NCBI GenBank assembly: GCA_026874595.1
Contig: CM049315.1
Coordinates: forward strand, 74,348,401-74,412,400
Origin: Sipunculus nudus
Taxonomy: Eukaryota; Annelida; Sipuncula; Golfingiida; Sipunculidae
DNA: 64,000 bases
Reading direction: 5' to 3'
Under the pieces are notes generated by a model. It made no database searches, had not been told where the DNA came from, and saw nothing but the letters and a program-made list of their open reading frames with translations. This document shows, in pieces, positions 12,801-27,800 of the stretch; the first letter of the stretch is position 1, and every line of letters starts with the position of its first letter. A program made the position numbers and the translations under genes.

Positions 12801-15800
12801 TCTATTATGTTCGGGCCCATAACTTAAAGAATTTATATTTAACAGACTTAATTTCTGGCATGTACATAGGAACTATATAGAAGAATATTTATGGTAAATA
12901 TGAGGAAAAACAGATGGGTGGTTTTGATATTAGGCAGTCCTGAAGAGTGAAAATAGGTTTTTAATAAAAATTTGAGGTTTTTTCTTAATTTCTCAAAGGA
13001 ACGAAGTCGCAAAGACCCAGTTTTCGGCTTGGTAGGAGATCTTGGGGACATCTAACATTATGCGGAATTTTTTATTCCTAAGTCTTACGGTTTCAAAATG
13101 TGCCACATCTACGGACGGACAGACGGACAGACGGACGGACGACGGACAATGGACCACGACTATAGCTCAGATGACTTGTAGTCAGCTGAGCTAAAAATAA
13201 GATTTAGAAATGAGGCACATGCTGGTTTTGTGTGGTAATAAGTATAAGCTGTATTATGAGTTGTTTTGTGTGGTAATAAGTATAAGCTGTATTATGAGTT
13301 GTTGTTGTTTAGCTTATGTATGATTTTGATAGTACCTTTGGAGACAGAGAAGAGAATTGATTTCATTTATTTTATTAACAAATGGAGTACTATTGTCACA
13401 CAGATTTTGACTTGGCCATATAACTTATAAGCAGAACATATAATATAAGAGTTTAACTATTTATTAAAAAAAATTACAAATATTGTCCCAGATATAATTT
13501 TTATTAAAAATAATAAGAGAATCGTATGATTTTTAAAATGAAATATAACTGAAATGATTATTAAAATAATATTAAAGAATATATTCATGAATGCATTCAT
13601 GAATACATTTGGAAAGTATTTGCACTGGTATTCATATACTTTCATTTTTACCTGAATTCCCATTCTTTATGCAAGAAATTTTATAGTGGAGTACATATTC
13701 ATATTCGTATTTAAAAACAATTGCAAAGTATTCCCACCATGTCTGGTATTTATTCAGTTTTCACCAAACAATGGTGTTGAGAATCCAGAATGTACAAAAT
13801 TCACACATTTAAACTAGATATTTCTTGGCACAGCAGGTGCCATAATATCGCCAGACAATTAATCCCCCCCCCCCTTTAAGAATAGGCCCCCCATCTTCAG
13901 CAACAATTAATATCAGACCACACTCATAGAAAAGGTCATTCTCATAGAAAAGGTCATGATCCAAATTTCAATATACATCATCCCCTAACCCATGTCTATG
14001 TATATGCAAGAAATCTGTCCATTAGTTTTTGACTTATAATGCTCACAGTACTGTTAAGTGGCAATGATGGGGTATTAAACGGCACGAAAACAAGTAAAAG
14101 AATAACAGGTGGCACCACCTGTTTCCTGTACATGACAACACTATCCAAGATCTTCGTTCAAGTTGTTTTTTGGACCAATCAATGCATCCCTTATTGAGAA
14201 ATTAATGATTTTGTGTGATTTTCACCATATATGGCAATATTCAAGGTCAAGGCCACTCATTGGAAAGGTCATGACCCCTATTCAAATAAACATTATCCTA
14301 TAACCCATATCCATGTATATGCATAATATGAAAGAAATTTGTCCATTAGTTTTTGATTTATAATGCTCACAGTACTGATAAATGGCAATGATGGGGTATT
14401 AAACGGCACAAAACAGTAAAAGAATAACAGGTGGCGCCACCTGTTTCCGGTACATGACAATACTTTCCAAGATCTTCGAACATGTTGATTTTTGGACCAA
14501 TGCATGCATCCCTTATTGAGATATTAATGATTTTGTGTAATTTTCACCATATATGGCAATATTCAAGGTCAAGGCAACTCTAATAGGAAAGGTCATGACC
14601 CCAATTTATATATACATTATCCCATAACACATGTCTATGTATATGCATAATATGAAAGAAATCTGTCCATTAGTTTTTGACTTATAATGCTCACAGTACT
14701 GTTAAGTGGCAATGATGGGATATTAAACGGCACGAAAACAAGTAAAAGAATAACAGGTGGCGCCACCTGTTTCCGGTACATGACATTACTATCCAAGATC
14801 TTGGGTCAAGTTGATTTTTGGACCAATGCATGCATCCCTTATTGAGAAATTAATGATTTTGTGTGATTTTCACCATATATGGCAATATTCAAGGTCAAGG
14901 CCACTCATTGGAAAGGTCATGACCCCTATTCAAATAAACATTATCCTATAACCCATATCCATGTATATGCATAATATGAAAGAAATTTGTCCATTAGTTT
15001 TTTGACTTATAATGCTCACAGTACTGATAAATGGCAATGATGGGGTATTAAACGGCACAAAACAAGTAAAAGAATAACAGGTGGCGCCACCTGTTTCTGG
15101 TACATGACAATACTTTCCAAGATCTTCGAACATGTTGATTTTTGGACCAATGCATGCATCCCTTATTGAGATATTAATGATTTTGTGTGATTTTCACCAT
15201 ATATGGCAATATTCAAGGTCAAGGCCACTCATTGGAAAGGTCATGACCCCTATTCAAATAAACATTATCCTATAACCCATATCCATGTATATGCATAATA
15301 TGAAAGAAATTTGTCCATTAGTTTTTGACTTATAATGCTCACAGTACTGATAAATGGCAATGATGGGATATTAAACGGCACAAAACAAGTAAAAGAATAA
15401 CAGGTGGCGCCACCTGTTTCCGGTACATGACAATACTTTCCAAGATCTTCGAACATGTTGATTTTTGGACCAATGCATGCATCCCTTATTGAGATATTAA
15501 TGATTTTGTGTAATTTTCACCATATATGGCAATATTCAAGGTCAAGGCCACTCTAATAGGAAAGGTCATGACCCCAATTTATATATACATTATCCCATAA
15601 CCCATGTCTATGTATATGCATAATATGAAAGAAATCTGTCTGATAGTTTTTGACTTATAATGCTCACAGGTTATAAATGTAATGTTTAGTGGCAATGATG
15701 GGGTAATAAACGGCACGAAAACAAGTAAAAGAATAACAGGTGGCGCCACCTGTTTCCGGTACATGACATTACTATCCAAGATCTTCGAACATGTTGATTT

Positions 15801-18800
15801 TTGGACCAATGCATGCATCCCTTATTGAGAAATTAATGATTTTGTGTGATTTTCACCATATATGGCAATATTCAAGGTCAAGGCCACTCTAATAGGAAAG
15901 GTCATGACCCCAATTTATATATACATCATCCCATAACCCATGTCTATGTATATGCATAATATGAAAGAAATCTGTCCATTAGTTTTTGACTTATAATGCT
16001 CACAGGTTATAAATGTAATGTTAAGTGGCAATGATGGGGTATTAAACGGCACGAAAACAAGTAAAAGAATAACAGGTGGTGCCACCTGTTTCCGGTACAT
16101 GATATTACTATCCAAGATCTTTGGTCAAGTTGATTTTTGGACCAATGCATGCATCCCTTATTGAGATATTAATGATTTTGTGTGATTTTCACCATATATG
16201 GCAATATTCAAGGTCAAGGCCACTCTCATAGGAAAGGTCATGACCCCAATTTAAATAAACATCATCCCATAACCCATATCTATGTATTTGCATAATATGA
16301 AAGAAATCTGTCCATTAGTTTTTGACTTATAATGCTCACAGTACTGTCAAGTAGCAATTTTGGGGATATTAAACGGCATGAAAACAAGTAAAGAATAATA
16401 GGTGGCGCCACCAGTTTCTGGAACATGACAACCCTATCCATGATCTTCGATCAACTTGATTTTGGGATCAATCCATGCAAGTTTTCTTGAGATATTTAAG
16501 AATTTGTGTGATTTTCCCCAAAATTGAACCTATTCAAGGTCAAGGTCACTCTCCTAGTTGAGGTCATGACCTCATTTTAAATAGGCGTCGTCCTCTCACC
16601 CATATCTATACATATACCAAGTTTGGTAAAGATCCGTGAAATATTTTTTGAGTTATTGTGTCCAAAAGAAATCTCTGCGGCGGCGGCGGCGGCGCGACCG
16701 TGCCTAAACCATAGTATCTCCAGACTATGTCTGGTGATACAATAATGATCATAAGTACCTTGTTTTATGGCTTTTATTTATATTTAAAAAAAATAAATGT
16801 GATATATTCATTTTGGACTAATTTCACATCAATGTACACACTAGACACAGTAGGAATCTAGATTAATATTATCAACTGCATCTTTGTCTATCATTAATTT
16901 CCTTCATATGATCCCTAATGATTAGTAATGAATCATATGATTTACTTTTTTATTATTAAAATTGAACTGAAAAAAAAAATTGAAGATTCTTATATCATCA
17001 GTAACTACAAGTTAATTCCCTATTATTATAAACTATCAAATTCCTTTTCTATTTTTCTTTAATTTGTTATTAAAAAACAATCAAAATTGATTAATTTATT
17101 TTTTATTGTTATGTTGTTGGTTAAAACTACTAGATGAGTTGGATTGGACACCTGGATCAACTGTGGCTGGCCATAAGCTGCCTGGCTGCCCCAGTATATG
17201 CCTCACCTCAAGCGTGCATAATTTGCTGAAAGTTCAACAAGGTCAACATACAGGTGACTCAAGAGTGGCTGTAGAGAGCCAAGGTCTGACATGGGCTCAT
17301 AAAAACATTAATAAAAGCTACAATTTTTGGCCAATTTCTTTCAGCTTTCTAAACTAAAAAGCTGAAATCCTTAAGTGTGCATGATATGAAAATTATATAA
17401 ACAGAGCTCACATGAAACAAAAGTGAAATGGTCAAAGTTGGGCAAAATTTAAGGTACTAATTTTATATTTATACTAATAACTTATAAAGTTTTAAAAATA
17501 CAGAACTAATTTTGGGTATTCAATTGAATCTTGATTAAATAATGTTACATCCCTGACAAAAAAGTCTAGCTCCAGCAAGCCCCTTGTTAAGGGTGTAAAT
17601 ATATTTCTTGATTTTTTACAAAGTGCATTATGTTTGGGCCGATAACTTAAAACAATTACGCAATACTGACATCATTTCTGGCATGTGCACAGAGAATGTA
17701 TAGAAAAACATGTATATTATATATGATTAAAGTCAGATCAGTGGTTTTGATATTAGGCAGTATTGAAGTGTAACAATGGGTTTTTAATTGAAAAATGAAG
17801 TTTTTCATTAATATCTCAAAGGTATTAAGTCCTAGTGACCAAATTCTTGGCATGGTAGGGAATTTTGGAGACATCTAATTGTATGCCAAAATTAAGGAAC
17901 TGAGAGCTTAAGCTGGGGAGCTGAGCTCTTGCAAACTGCATAACACTAGCCTGATGTAAACAATATGTTACATGGTGCTTGAAAACTTGAATAAAATCTA
18001 CAGTTTTTGATCAACTGGTTTCAAATTTTTGGTGTTAACAGACAAAATGCTAACAAAAACATGCTGAGAAAATTAAATCCACAGTACTTACAGGAAAAAA
18101 ACGTGCCATGGTCAAAGTTAGGCAAAATTTAAGGTACCAATTTTTTATTTTTGTTAATATTTTTAAAAATTTAAAAGATTTTGATCTAATTTTGGGTATA
18201 CAATTTAATTTTGATTAATTAAAGTTATATTACTTGAAAAAAAGTCCATAGCTTTAACAAGTTTTGTGTTAAGTGATCAAATATCTTTCCTGATTTTTTA
18301 CAAAATGCATTATGTTCTGGCCCATAACTTTCTTAAATTATATAATACAGATATAATTTCAGGCATGTACATAGGAACTATATAGAGGAATATTTATGGT
18401 AAATATGAGGAAAAACAGATGAGTGGTTTTGATAGTAGGCAGCCCTGAAGTGTGAAAATAGGTTTTTAATAAAAAATTGAGGTTTTTCCTTAATTTCTCA
18501 AAGGAACAAAGTCGCAAAGACCCAGTTTTCGGCTTGGTAGGAGATCTTGGGGACATCTAACACTATGCCGAATTTTAGATTCCTAGGTCTTATGGTTTAA
18601 AATGTGCCACATCTACAGACGGATGGACGGACAGACGGCAGGACGGACGGACGACGGACAATGGACCACGACTAAAGCTCAGATGACTTATTGTCAGCTG
18701 AGCTAAAAATGCCGTTGTTGGCATGCCAACCATGCACTACATAGTACATGCATATTAGTAGGCAAATAAAGGTGACACATAAACTGACATGGAAGGTATA

Positions 18801-21800
18801 ATACAGGCCTCGATTTTATGCATTCCTGCATTCCCGAGGAAGGCAATATTCAAGGAGGGAATGCTGTATTTTCCATTGAATTCCCTATCGGTAATGTAAG
18901 CCTATTATAATCAAAGAATTAATTGAGTTTATTTTACAGGTCGTTTATAAAATGAAATTAATTTTCGTAAAGGAAGGCAGATTAAAAGAAACACTACCAA
19001 AAATAGACAGTATACGCAGTTGCTTTAATTTTATGCGTGTACTGATCAGTTGTGGCCGGTATACAGGAGGATTTGTCAGAAACTGACCTGCTTCTAATAC
19101 CCTGTCATGATTGTTACAGAACTGAAGAAATCACGCAATTCTTGCAATAACAAACATATGATTTTTGGAGATCGTGCACTAGACATCGTCAACTGCAGGT
19201 TTCATTATATAGCCCTGCCTCATTTGTTTAATTAATTCACAGTGCCGCAGTTATCTTAGCTGTAAAAAAATATTCATAACCACTGAAGCGACATGATGTC
19301 AGTGTATACTTTCCCGCCAAAATTGTCATGAATGAAGTCACGCGGGGTGGAATTTAACTACGAATCTCTTACTGGCTGTCTATAAATGACACATCATCAC
19401 TCAGCCAATCAAAATTAAGAACCTATGCACGCTGCACGGATTTATGCAAATCAACATGTCACATGGTTTCTATTCGGCCTTATTGCCAACATCGACAGGT
19501 TGACAGTATGAAAGATGAGCATTAAAATGCGACAGCGTTGAGCTTGCGCTTTATTTGTAATCAAATGAGAACAATTTCTAATTTCTCAATGTTTTTTCCG
19601 CGATTCGCCTATTTTTATTAATTATTTATGCATAATAATATGTCAAATTTCATTGATCTCTGGCTGATGATGCCCGCAGGCTGTTTCGCCCGATTGACGA
19701 AATTTTGGAGCGGTTTACCGGCAGTTTTTTTCCTCTTATGTACAAGAGTGTATCTGTTGTTCCAAGAATATAGGCATATCAGACTAATTTTACAGGCTCA
19801 AATTAAATTATCGGCTACGTCTGGTAAAAACGTTTCATTATGGAAACAAAGAACATCTTCCACATGAACCGAAGAAGAGAAAGAATGTAATAGAGGGCTG
19901 TTAGGCCTATTCTAGCACATAAAGGCAGACTTTTTAAGGGCCCGGGCTTGCACCTTCACATTATTCGGGCCCGATCAAAAAAAAATACGGGCAACCCTGG
20001 TACGATGATAAACTGAAATTGCACGCTTATTAAAGAATGTAAAAATATGTTTCATGATGTGATTGATGTTAACACGGGCACTAATGAAAATCGCCATCCG
20101 ATTGAAAAAATCAATGTCCATTTATTCCAACGGAATTTTTCCAAACGCTCACATGTCAGCAGCCATAGGGACGCGTTGTTAATATGGCCCTTATCTCTGG
20201 TGGGGACACCTATGGTGCATGTTTGTAGTAAAAAGTGCCAGCGGTTAGGAAAAACAAGGGTTTCAAACCTTCATGCAAATTTTTCTCCTTGGTACCCTTT
20301 CCTAATGTGCGGGTCCCGCATGCAGCCAACACATTTACATGTTCATGTATTTGTATAGCATTATATTAAATACATCCAATGCAGAGGCAAAATACGAATG
20401 TAAATACAAATATTACAATTGTACACAACACAAATGCAAATAGGCCTACAAATACACAATGTAGCTGTATTTGAATACAAATATGTATTTGACCCCAATC
20501 CTGCAAGAAACGCATTTCACTGAATACCATTTGTATTTTAAAGATTTTTTATATAGTGAACTTTGTCAAAGCATGATGGATCAGATGATCCTTTTTCTTT
20601 TGCTTCAATTAACAAGTCATTAAGATACCCTTGTTGCTCGTTTTCTATATTTAGATTTCTATATCTAAATTAACAAAAAAATATGTTAAAGTGTTTTCTT
20701 TGTAGTCATAGGGATATTGCTTATTCTTTTTTTTCAGCTTAAAACTTACGATATTAAAACAAAGTTTCTGAGGGAATGTGATAAGTCTGGTGGGAATGCT
20801 AAGAAAATTGTTGCATTTCCGCGAGGAAATGTAACAAAATTTGATTATTTCAACCCCTGTAATAACACTCTTAAGGGGAAAAAATTTAAAAGAAATATAA
20901 CCCTGATATATTGGATTATTTGGTGAATACTCTGCTTATATTTCTGACACTGATTTCTTTATTAAACTTTGACTCCTGAAACTTAAACAAGATTTAAATG
21001 CAAACAAATTTTCAGATCCACTGATCAAATTGATCTCCTGCCATTACCAACCATTTTTCAATGGATGAAAGGGTGTCCACTCAGGGACCACTGTATATAA
21101 TTGATAATTCCTTCCCAATAACTGATATTAACATTTGTCCCTGTAGTTAACAATAATTTTATTGACAATCAATCAGTGCATCCAGGTTGATGATCTTTGT
21201 TAACATTTCTGCTGTTAGGTGGCAGCACTTACTTGTATGCCTGAGGACTAGTGGAGGGCTCTAGGACTGGCTTCCTGAGCTGGGCCTCCTTGTTGTAGTA
21301 TGGGTTTATGTAATCATTCCTGTTCTTGGCCAGATAAGCCCATAAGGAATAGGTCCTCTCTCTCAGTCTACAACAAAGATATAACATTATACATATCTGC
21401 TGGCTAAGTATACTGCAGTAGATTCAACAGCCTTAATTCAAGAATCAGTTCATTAATTCAAGAATGCATTTAATACACAGTAGCGGATCCAAGGGGGGGC
21501 ACAGGGGGCAATCGCCCCCCCTAGAATTTTTTCAGGCTCATGAAAATTGCAAATTGTATCAAGGTTTTGTGGGAAAAGGTACTCTTTTACCTTGCCTTTA
21601 TTAACTTCTTGACAGTGAAATATTACATCAAGAATTCAGGATAATCAGCACTGCATTAAACACACACGGAACAAACAGTACCAGAAATAACAACTTGTCA
21701 CATGAGTAAATGCCCAAGGAATAAAGTCTTATATCTCCGATACTGTGTCCACTTGAAGCTAGTCCTTGTACTGGTAGCGCTGGAAGATAAAGTCCAATAC

Positions 21801-24800
21801 ACCAGTGTCAGGACCATTCGTATACCAGCAAGTCATGAGGTATTACAAGGTGACAAATGGTTAACTTTTAGAACTTTTCAGACAAACTGAAGTGATTAAG
21901 GCCTATATTCTAAAACTTCTGCTTTGTTTCCAATTGATCAGAAACCAAAAAGTCTGGTTTAAGTGCCCGAAAATGCTCAAATTTGATTTCTTAATCATCA
22001 TGTCTTCAAAAAAAATTTCTCACTGCATGTGTGAGGGGATAACCCCTCCCACACTCTCAATACAACAAGCAGAAGTGCCCGAAAATGCTCAAATTTGACT
22101 TCTTAATCATCATATCTTCAAAACATTTCCTCACCGTGTGAGGGGGACACACCCTCCTCCCTAGGGCGTGCACCATGCAAGCTAGAATCTGACCCGTTGC
22201 CCCCCCTAACAGTTTGTTCTGGATCCGCCACTGAATTACACACTGAGGGATAGCTATGACAGATACTAAAACTGTTAGGTTACTATACACTTATTAAATA
22301 AAAGGTCACATAACATTTCCTCCTGCTATAACATCCCAAGTATTTTACCATAGCCTTGTATCTGTTGTGAGGAAAAAACAGATACCAGCGCAGCAAGGAG
22401 TGCCAGAGCCAAAGCTGTCACATTTTGTTTTGACTGACAGCTCACTGGCCCAGCAACCCATGTACACAGGGCCCAGTGTCAGTGCATCAGTATTTCAGCT
22501 ATCTGTTCATTTGCTTGTGGTCTGTGCAGGGGTCATACACAAGTTATGTTAAGTGGATATAAACAAAATGAACAGCCTGCAGGGATCAAAATTACACCTT
22601 TCCGCCTGTCTCAGACAGGCAAATGAGCAGGGAAAGTCATTTTTCCTTTTGTACAAATCTGTTGGAAAGATGAATACCTAGATGTATTCCACATTAGTAG
22701 CTGACAAACAGTGAACATGACACAAAAATGAATTATTTTACAGGCGGTGTTTCATCAACTCCCTATATTTCAAATATTTTCTTATAAAAACTGTCTATAA
22801 CTTTTATACTTTCTGGCATTTAGTTCCTCATCTCCTCTATTTTCCTGGGGTTTTTCTCAAACAGGATTATTATTGAAAAAATTAGTTCTTTAAGCATGTA
22901 AGTGTGCATGTAGGATGGCATGTAAGATGGCAGAATCAGGTTTACACTGAGCAAAGTTTGACTGAAAGTTTGTTATGATGGTAGGATGCATTTTTAGTTG
23001 AAAGGTAAACCTGTAATAATCCCTTTCCATTGGAAATTTGAAAATTTCAAATATTGCAATCCCTAGAATGCGCACCATGGATTTAGCCTTTTCTGGTATA
23101 TTTTTATAAAAGGTTCTAGAGATTCACACTGATTAACGTGATTACCTGAGATCAATGCGGTCCTTCTCACAGTTACCAATAAAGGTTCCGAACTGGCTGG
23201 AATGTAGGTGGTCATGCAGGCTGAGTAAGAAGCGCTCGTTAAACTCAAAAGCCGCAGGGAACTGCTGCAACAACTGCCAGACTGAGTCAATGAACTGCGT
23301 GAACACTGGTGACGTCTCCTTGGTGTCCACGGTACCTATGAACCCACATCTGTCCGTAAACTTGTGTCCAAATGACAGCCACTCCTTCTCGATCAGGATC
23401 TGGAATATTGTTTTTAAATATACAAGTCGTGTTCACTTAATTTCAACATGTTACCTGTGACATCCAGATTTTCGTGTGTACAAAATATGACAGTTCACTT
23501 GGTAAGTTTAGAGAAACTGAGAGAAATAGAATGGTCAGGGTTTGATAAGGGTGAGGACAGCATCAAGACAAGACTCTATCTTTGGAGGGTTTGGTGGCAA
23601 GCAAACATGTATTGGAACAGTTTATAGTGGTATAACACCAAATCCTCAAATAAAGTTATGACATACAACAGATTGTCTGGCTGGTTTCTATAATTATAAA
23701 GACTATGGATTGTAGCTGGATGAAATAAATATATTACAATGGATTACAATTCATCTATATATCAGGTTTTCTTTGTGAGGGTCCATGTAAAATAATTAAC
23801 CCTTAAAACATGTATTGTGTATATTTATTAGAGTGAACTATCATGATATGTGATGTATTGTGAGATAATGTTACACAACTAGACAGGACTGATGAGAGTT
23901 ACTGAAATGAATCATGATTGACAGTTATCCGTACCTGCAGCCCTTCAATTGTACGGTAATATGGGTCAAGTAGAAGTCCAGCCAGAGAACAGGTCTGAGC
24001 AGTTCTGTCCCAGCCATCAGAACAGTGGACCAACACACTGATACCTTCTGTCACAGCCTGAAAGATAACAGTCATTGTAGGTTACTAATATAGTAAAACC
24101 CTGAAGTTATGACCACCAAAGAGACCTCAATAAAGTGGTCATATTTTTTAGGTGGTTGCTGAAATGAGGTGGTCACTGGGTAAGGTTTTACTGTACATAC
24201 AAATATAAACCAACATACAAAATGATATGGATATATAAACCAGGGTTCTCCACTTCCAAATATTATACAGGTGCAATGAGCAGGCGAATGATCAATGAGC
24301 TTAAATTTGCAACAGTTTTAACACATTTTGCATCATATCATCATTTCTGTATCATTTTTATGGGGCAGCAATCTCTTTTTATAAAAATAGCAAGGCAGCC
24401 TGCATCACTGTTTGAATTGGACAATCACTGTCTTAAGAAGACTAAAAATACTCCATCAAGCATGCTTGTTTCATTTAACAAAGTCTGCAATAAAACTAAA
24501 TGACTGACACAAAGCAACCCGACCCTTTGTCCCTACTAAATATTAGTAGTACTGAAAGTGTAATATATATTTGTAGAATTAAGTTCAAAAGTATGTCATA
24601 ATAACCTAACAGACAGGAAGGGGCAGTATTAGGGTAGGTAGTGTGTTAGGGTAGGAAGGTGTACCTTCATACCGTTATAGTTAGGTCAGGAAGAGGAATA
24701 AGGGGATTTGGGCAGGAATGGCTACCCTAGCTGTCAGGGTAGGAATGTGTGCCTTCCTGCCAATAAATTTAGTTAAGGTAAAATTTTCTGTAATCTTTTC

Positions 24801-27800
24801 TAGAGTCTCACCCTGAACAATCATTCCATTTGACTTGTAGGATATTTCACATACCCATACATATATCAATCCCTCCTTCACTGTAAGAGGACCCTATGAT
24901 AAAGCAGGCTGCCCTATGGATTAGGGAGGGGGATATAGATGACTTACTGACCAGCTAGCCAAGCAGGCAGGAGGCCTCTGTCACATACAACATGCCTCTG
25001 CCAGCTCTTAGGCCAGTCACTTAGTTCAGTTGTGTTTCAGTATATAAGGGAATTTATGAAGTTAAGCACATGCAAACTTAGTAGCCTGCAACTCTCCATA
25101 TCTTTATTAGCTTGTAAACCTTTACAACTGGCAGTATGACCATGTTTTGGCATATTCATGACAACCATTCTAAATTTGGACATATCTTTTGGCTATTTTG
25201 TTGGGTTTTGAACTATTTCTGGTGTTGCTGTATTTCATCTGTGGGAGACGTTACGGGACGCATATAAAAGCAAGCCGAAATGTCTCCCTGGTGAAGCTTG
25301 CTTCTCTAGCAAAGTAGTCGGAACACAAGACATGTGCGCCACCGACATGGGTACGAATCCAATATTGGCCTAATATTTTCCCTGAGCAAAATGTTCATGT
25401 AACAAACTGAGGCTCGTCCAAAATAACACCCAACTTTAAGGCCAGGTGGTTTGAAGTAAGTGGGTCGTTACTGCCACCTAGTTCACCAAAAATGTGACTC
25501 CTGGGACAATTAATCTTGTTCTGGTAGCACTACTTTCTTATGAGGGGTAAGTTAAGGGGTTCACATAGAAGCAGACCAATCTGTCTCGTTAGTGAAGCTT
25601 GCTTTTCTAGTGAAGCGGTTGGAACGCCGGACATGTGCACCACTGATATGGAATCAAATCTGGGATCAGCCAAATATTTCCCCGAGCAAAATGTTTATGT
25701 AACAGAGAAATCCTACAGACTTACCCTTGCTATGAAGTGAGACGTGTCGATTATTGCCTTGATGTGTTTCAGCCAACCGCTGCTCTCAAGACTGGACAGG
25801 AATGCAGCCATTGAAGGGTTCTTTAGTTCACAAACTGTCAATATCACAAATATATGAGTATGTATAATCTGACAGTTGAATAATAAACCAAAAAATCAAC
25901 TAAGAAATAAAAATTATGTTTTTTTTACAATTATTAATTTGCAAAAAATTTTCAAGTTATCACTTCTGCTTAAACTGTATATACTTTAAAACTGGCAATT
26001 TTCATGAGCATGCAATTTTCACAAGTGTGTCTTTATTTGTGAAAAATAAACAGTCTCTATACTGCATTTGATTAAAAATTAAGTATATTTTATGCTAGAA
26101 TATTTAGTTATAAAAGGGTAAATTGTAAGAGCATAGTTGGCACACTCATTACATGGGTAAATCACAAGAGCATAAAAATCATTAAAAAGATTAATCATGC
26201 AAACAATAGCACCCCAAATGGTGCATACTATGCCTGTCTCATATCTTGTGACCTCTGATTTCAACAAATATGCGAAAACTTTTTTGAGAATTTAATTAGG
26301 GTGAGAAACAGTATTGGTTAATATTATGAGTTTTATGAAAATCAATCAGATATTTGGTAAGTCATCATGGTGCTACCAAAGTCTGGTAACCTCTGACCTC
26401 ATTAAATATGCATGGATCTTGAGGACATTTATCTTAGGTGAGATATTATATTGATTAATATTTCTGTAAAGTATCAAAATCCATCAAATTCCTGGTAAGT
26501 TATCGCAGTGACACCATGAAATTTTTACTGGCCTGTAGAAAGCGGCCTGGTCACCTCTGACCTCACTCAATATGGGTGAATTTTGCTAAGTATTTATCTA
26601 AGATGACAAAACAAAAACTTTGGTAGGTCACTACAGTGCCTCCAAAGTGTGATGACCTCTGACCTCATTAAATATGAGTGAATTTTGCTGGATATCAAAC
26701 TAAGGTGAGATATTTTATTCATTTCCATTTCTGTTGAGTTTAATCAAAATCCATCATATTCCTCATATGTTATCGTAGGGACACCACAAAGTAGCCCAGT
26801 GACCTCTGACCTTATTAAATATGCATGGATTTTGCCCATAATCGAATTCAGGTGAGATAATTTATTGGTAAGTAGCTATGGTGAGTTTTGTGAAATCCCT
26901 CCCAGCCTCCCAAGTTATCACGGCAACACTAAAACTTAACTGATACCGTCATAGAAGAGCGTATAAAAAATAAATTATAAAAATTCATCCTTAAAATATG
27001 AAGAACATGCCTATTTTAATTATTGATGGATATTCATTGCAGTTTACAAAAAATTTTAATGCAGTTGTCATGGCAACAAGAGATCAGTACTGACCTTCGA
27101 CAAGTTTCTGTAGACTGTTTCTCATGACATGTATGTTCTCGATTCCTAAAAACTGGAACTTAATGTTTGTGTAGAAGTTCTCATTTTCATAGCCTTTCCC
27201 TGCTGCTCTGTTAGCCATGGCATTAATCTACAAAGTAATCAAAGAGGTCAAGAAAGTGCTGAGATATCTGAGACAAAAAGACCTGGAGTGACTATAGATT
27301 TCTAAACAACTTGAGCCAAGTGAGGTATAATTGCCCGATTGCTTCCTTAGTTTTAATTACCCTACAGTTGACAGCATCATGGTCAGTTATTTGATCATAG
27401 CCCCAGTGTTTACAAAATTATTAGTGTCAGCTGTAAAATTTCACCCCCACAGACCAGCACAGAACTTGTAAGTATTTCAATGACTATTTCAAAAATAAAT
27501 CACAACACCCATGATTTAGGCCAGAAATGGGATGAGTATTTTGCAGATGATCATATGACTCTACACCAAAATTGTAAACATATATATAGGTTGTAGATTA
27601 TCTACGATAGCAGATTACCTTTGTTAAAAAGTGGTACTTACTTTAGGTCTTGTGTCCACAACAAACATGAACTTGGAGTTAGGGTTGGACTTCAATATCG
27701 CCTGTAACATATGCTCATCCTCCATACACCGTGCGCTAAACCCAGCAAGAGGCTGACTACACCGACATATTGTTGCCTTGGAAACAGAAAATTAATATAC

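Noticed and set aside
14293-16115. Five similar minus-strand frames of 63-79 codons
   Set aside because: They are the same translation of the tandem unit repeated with each copy, with varying stops and starts. This is repeat sequence, not a gene family.
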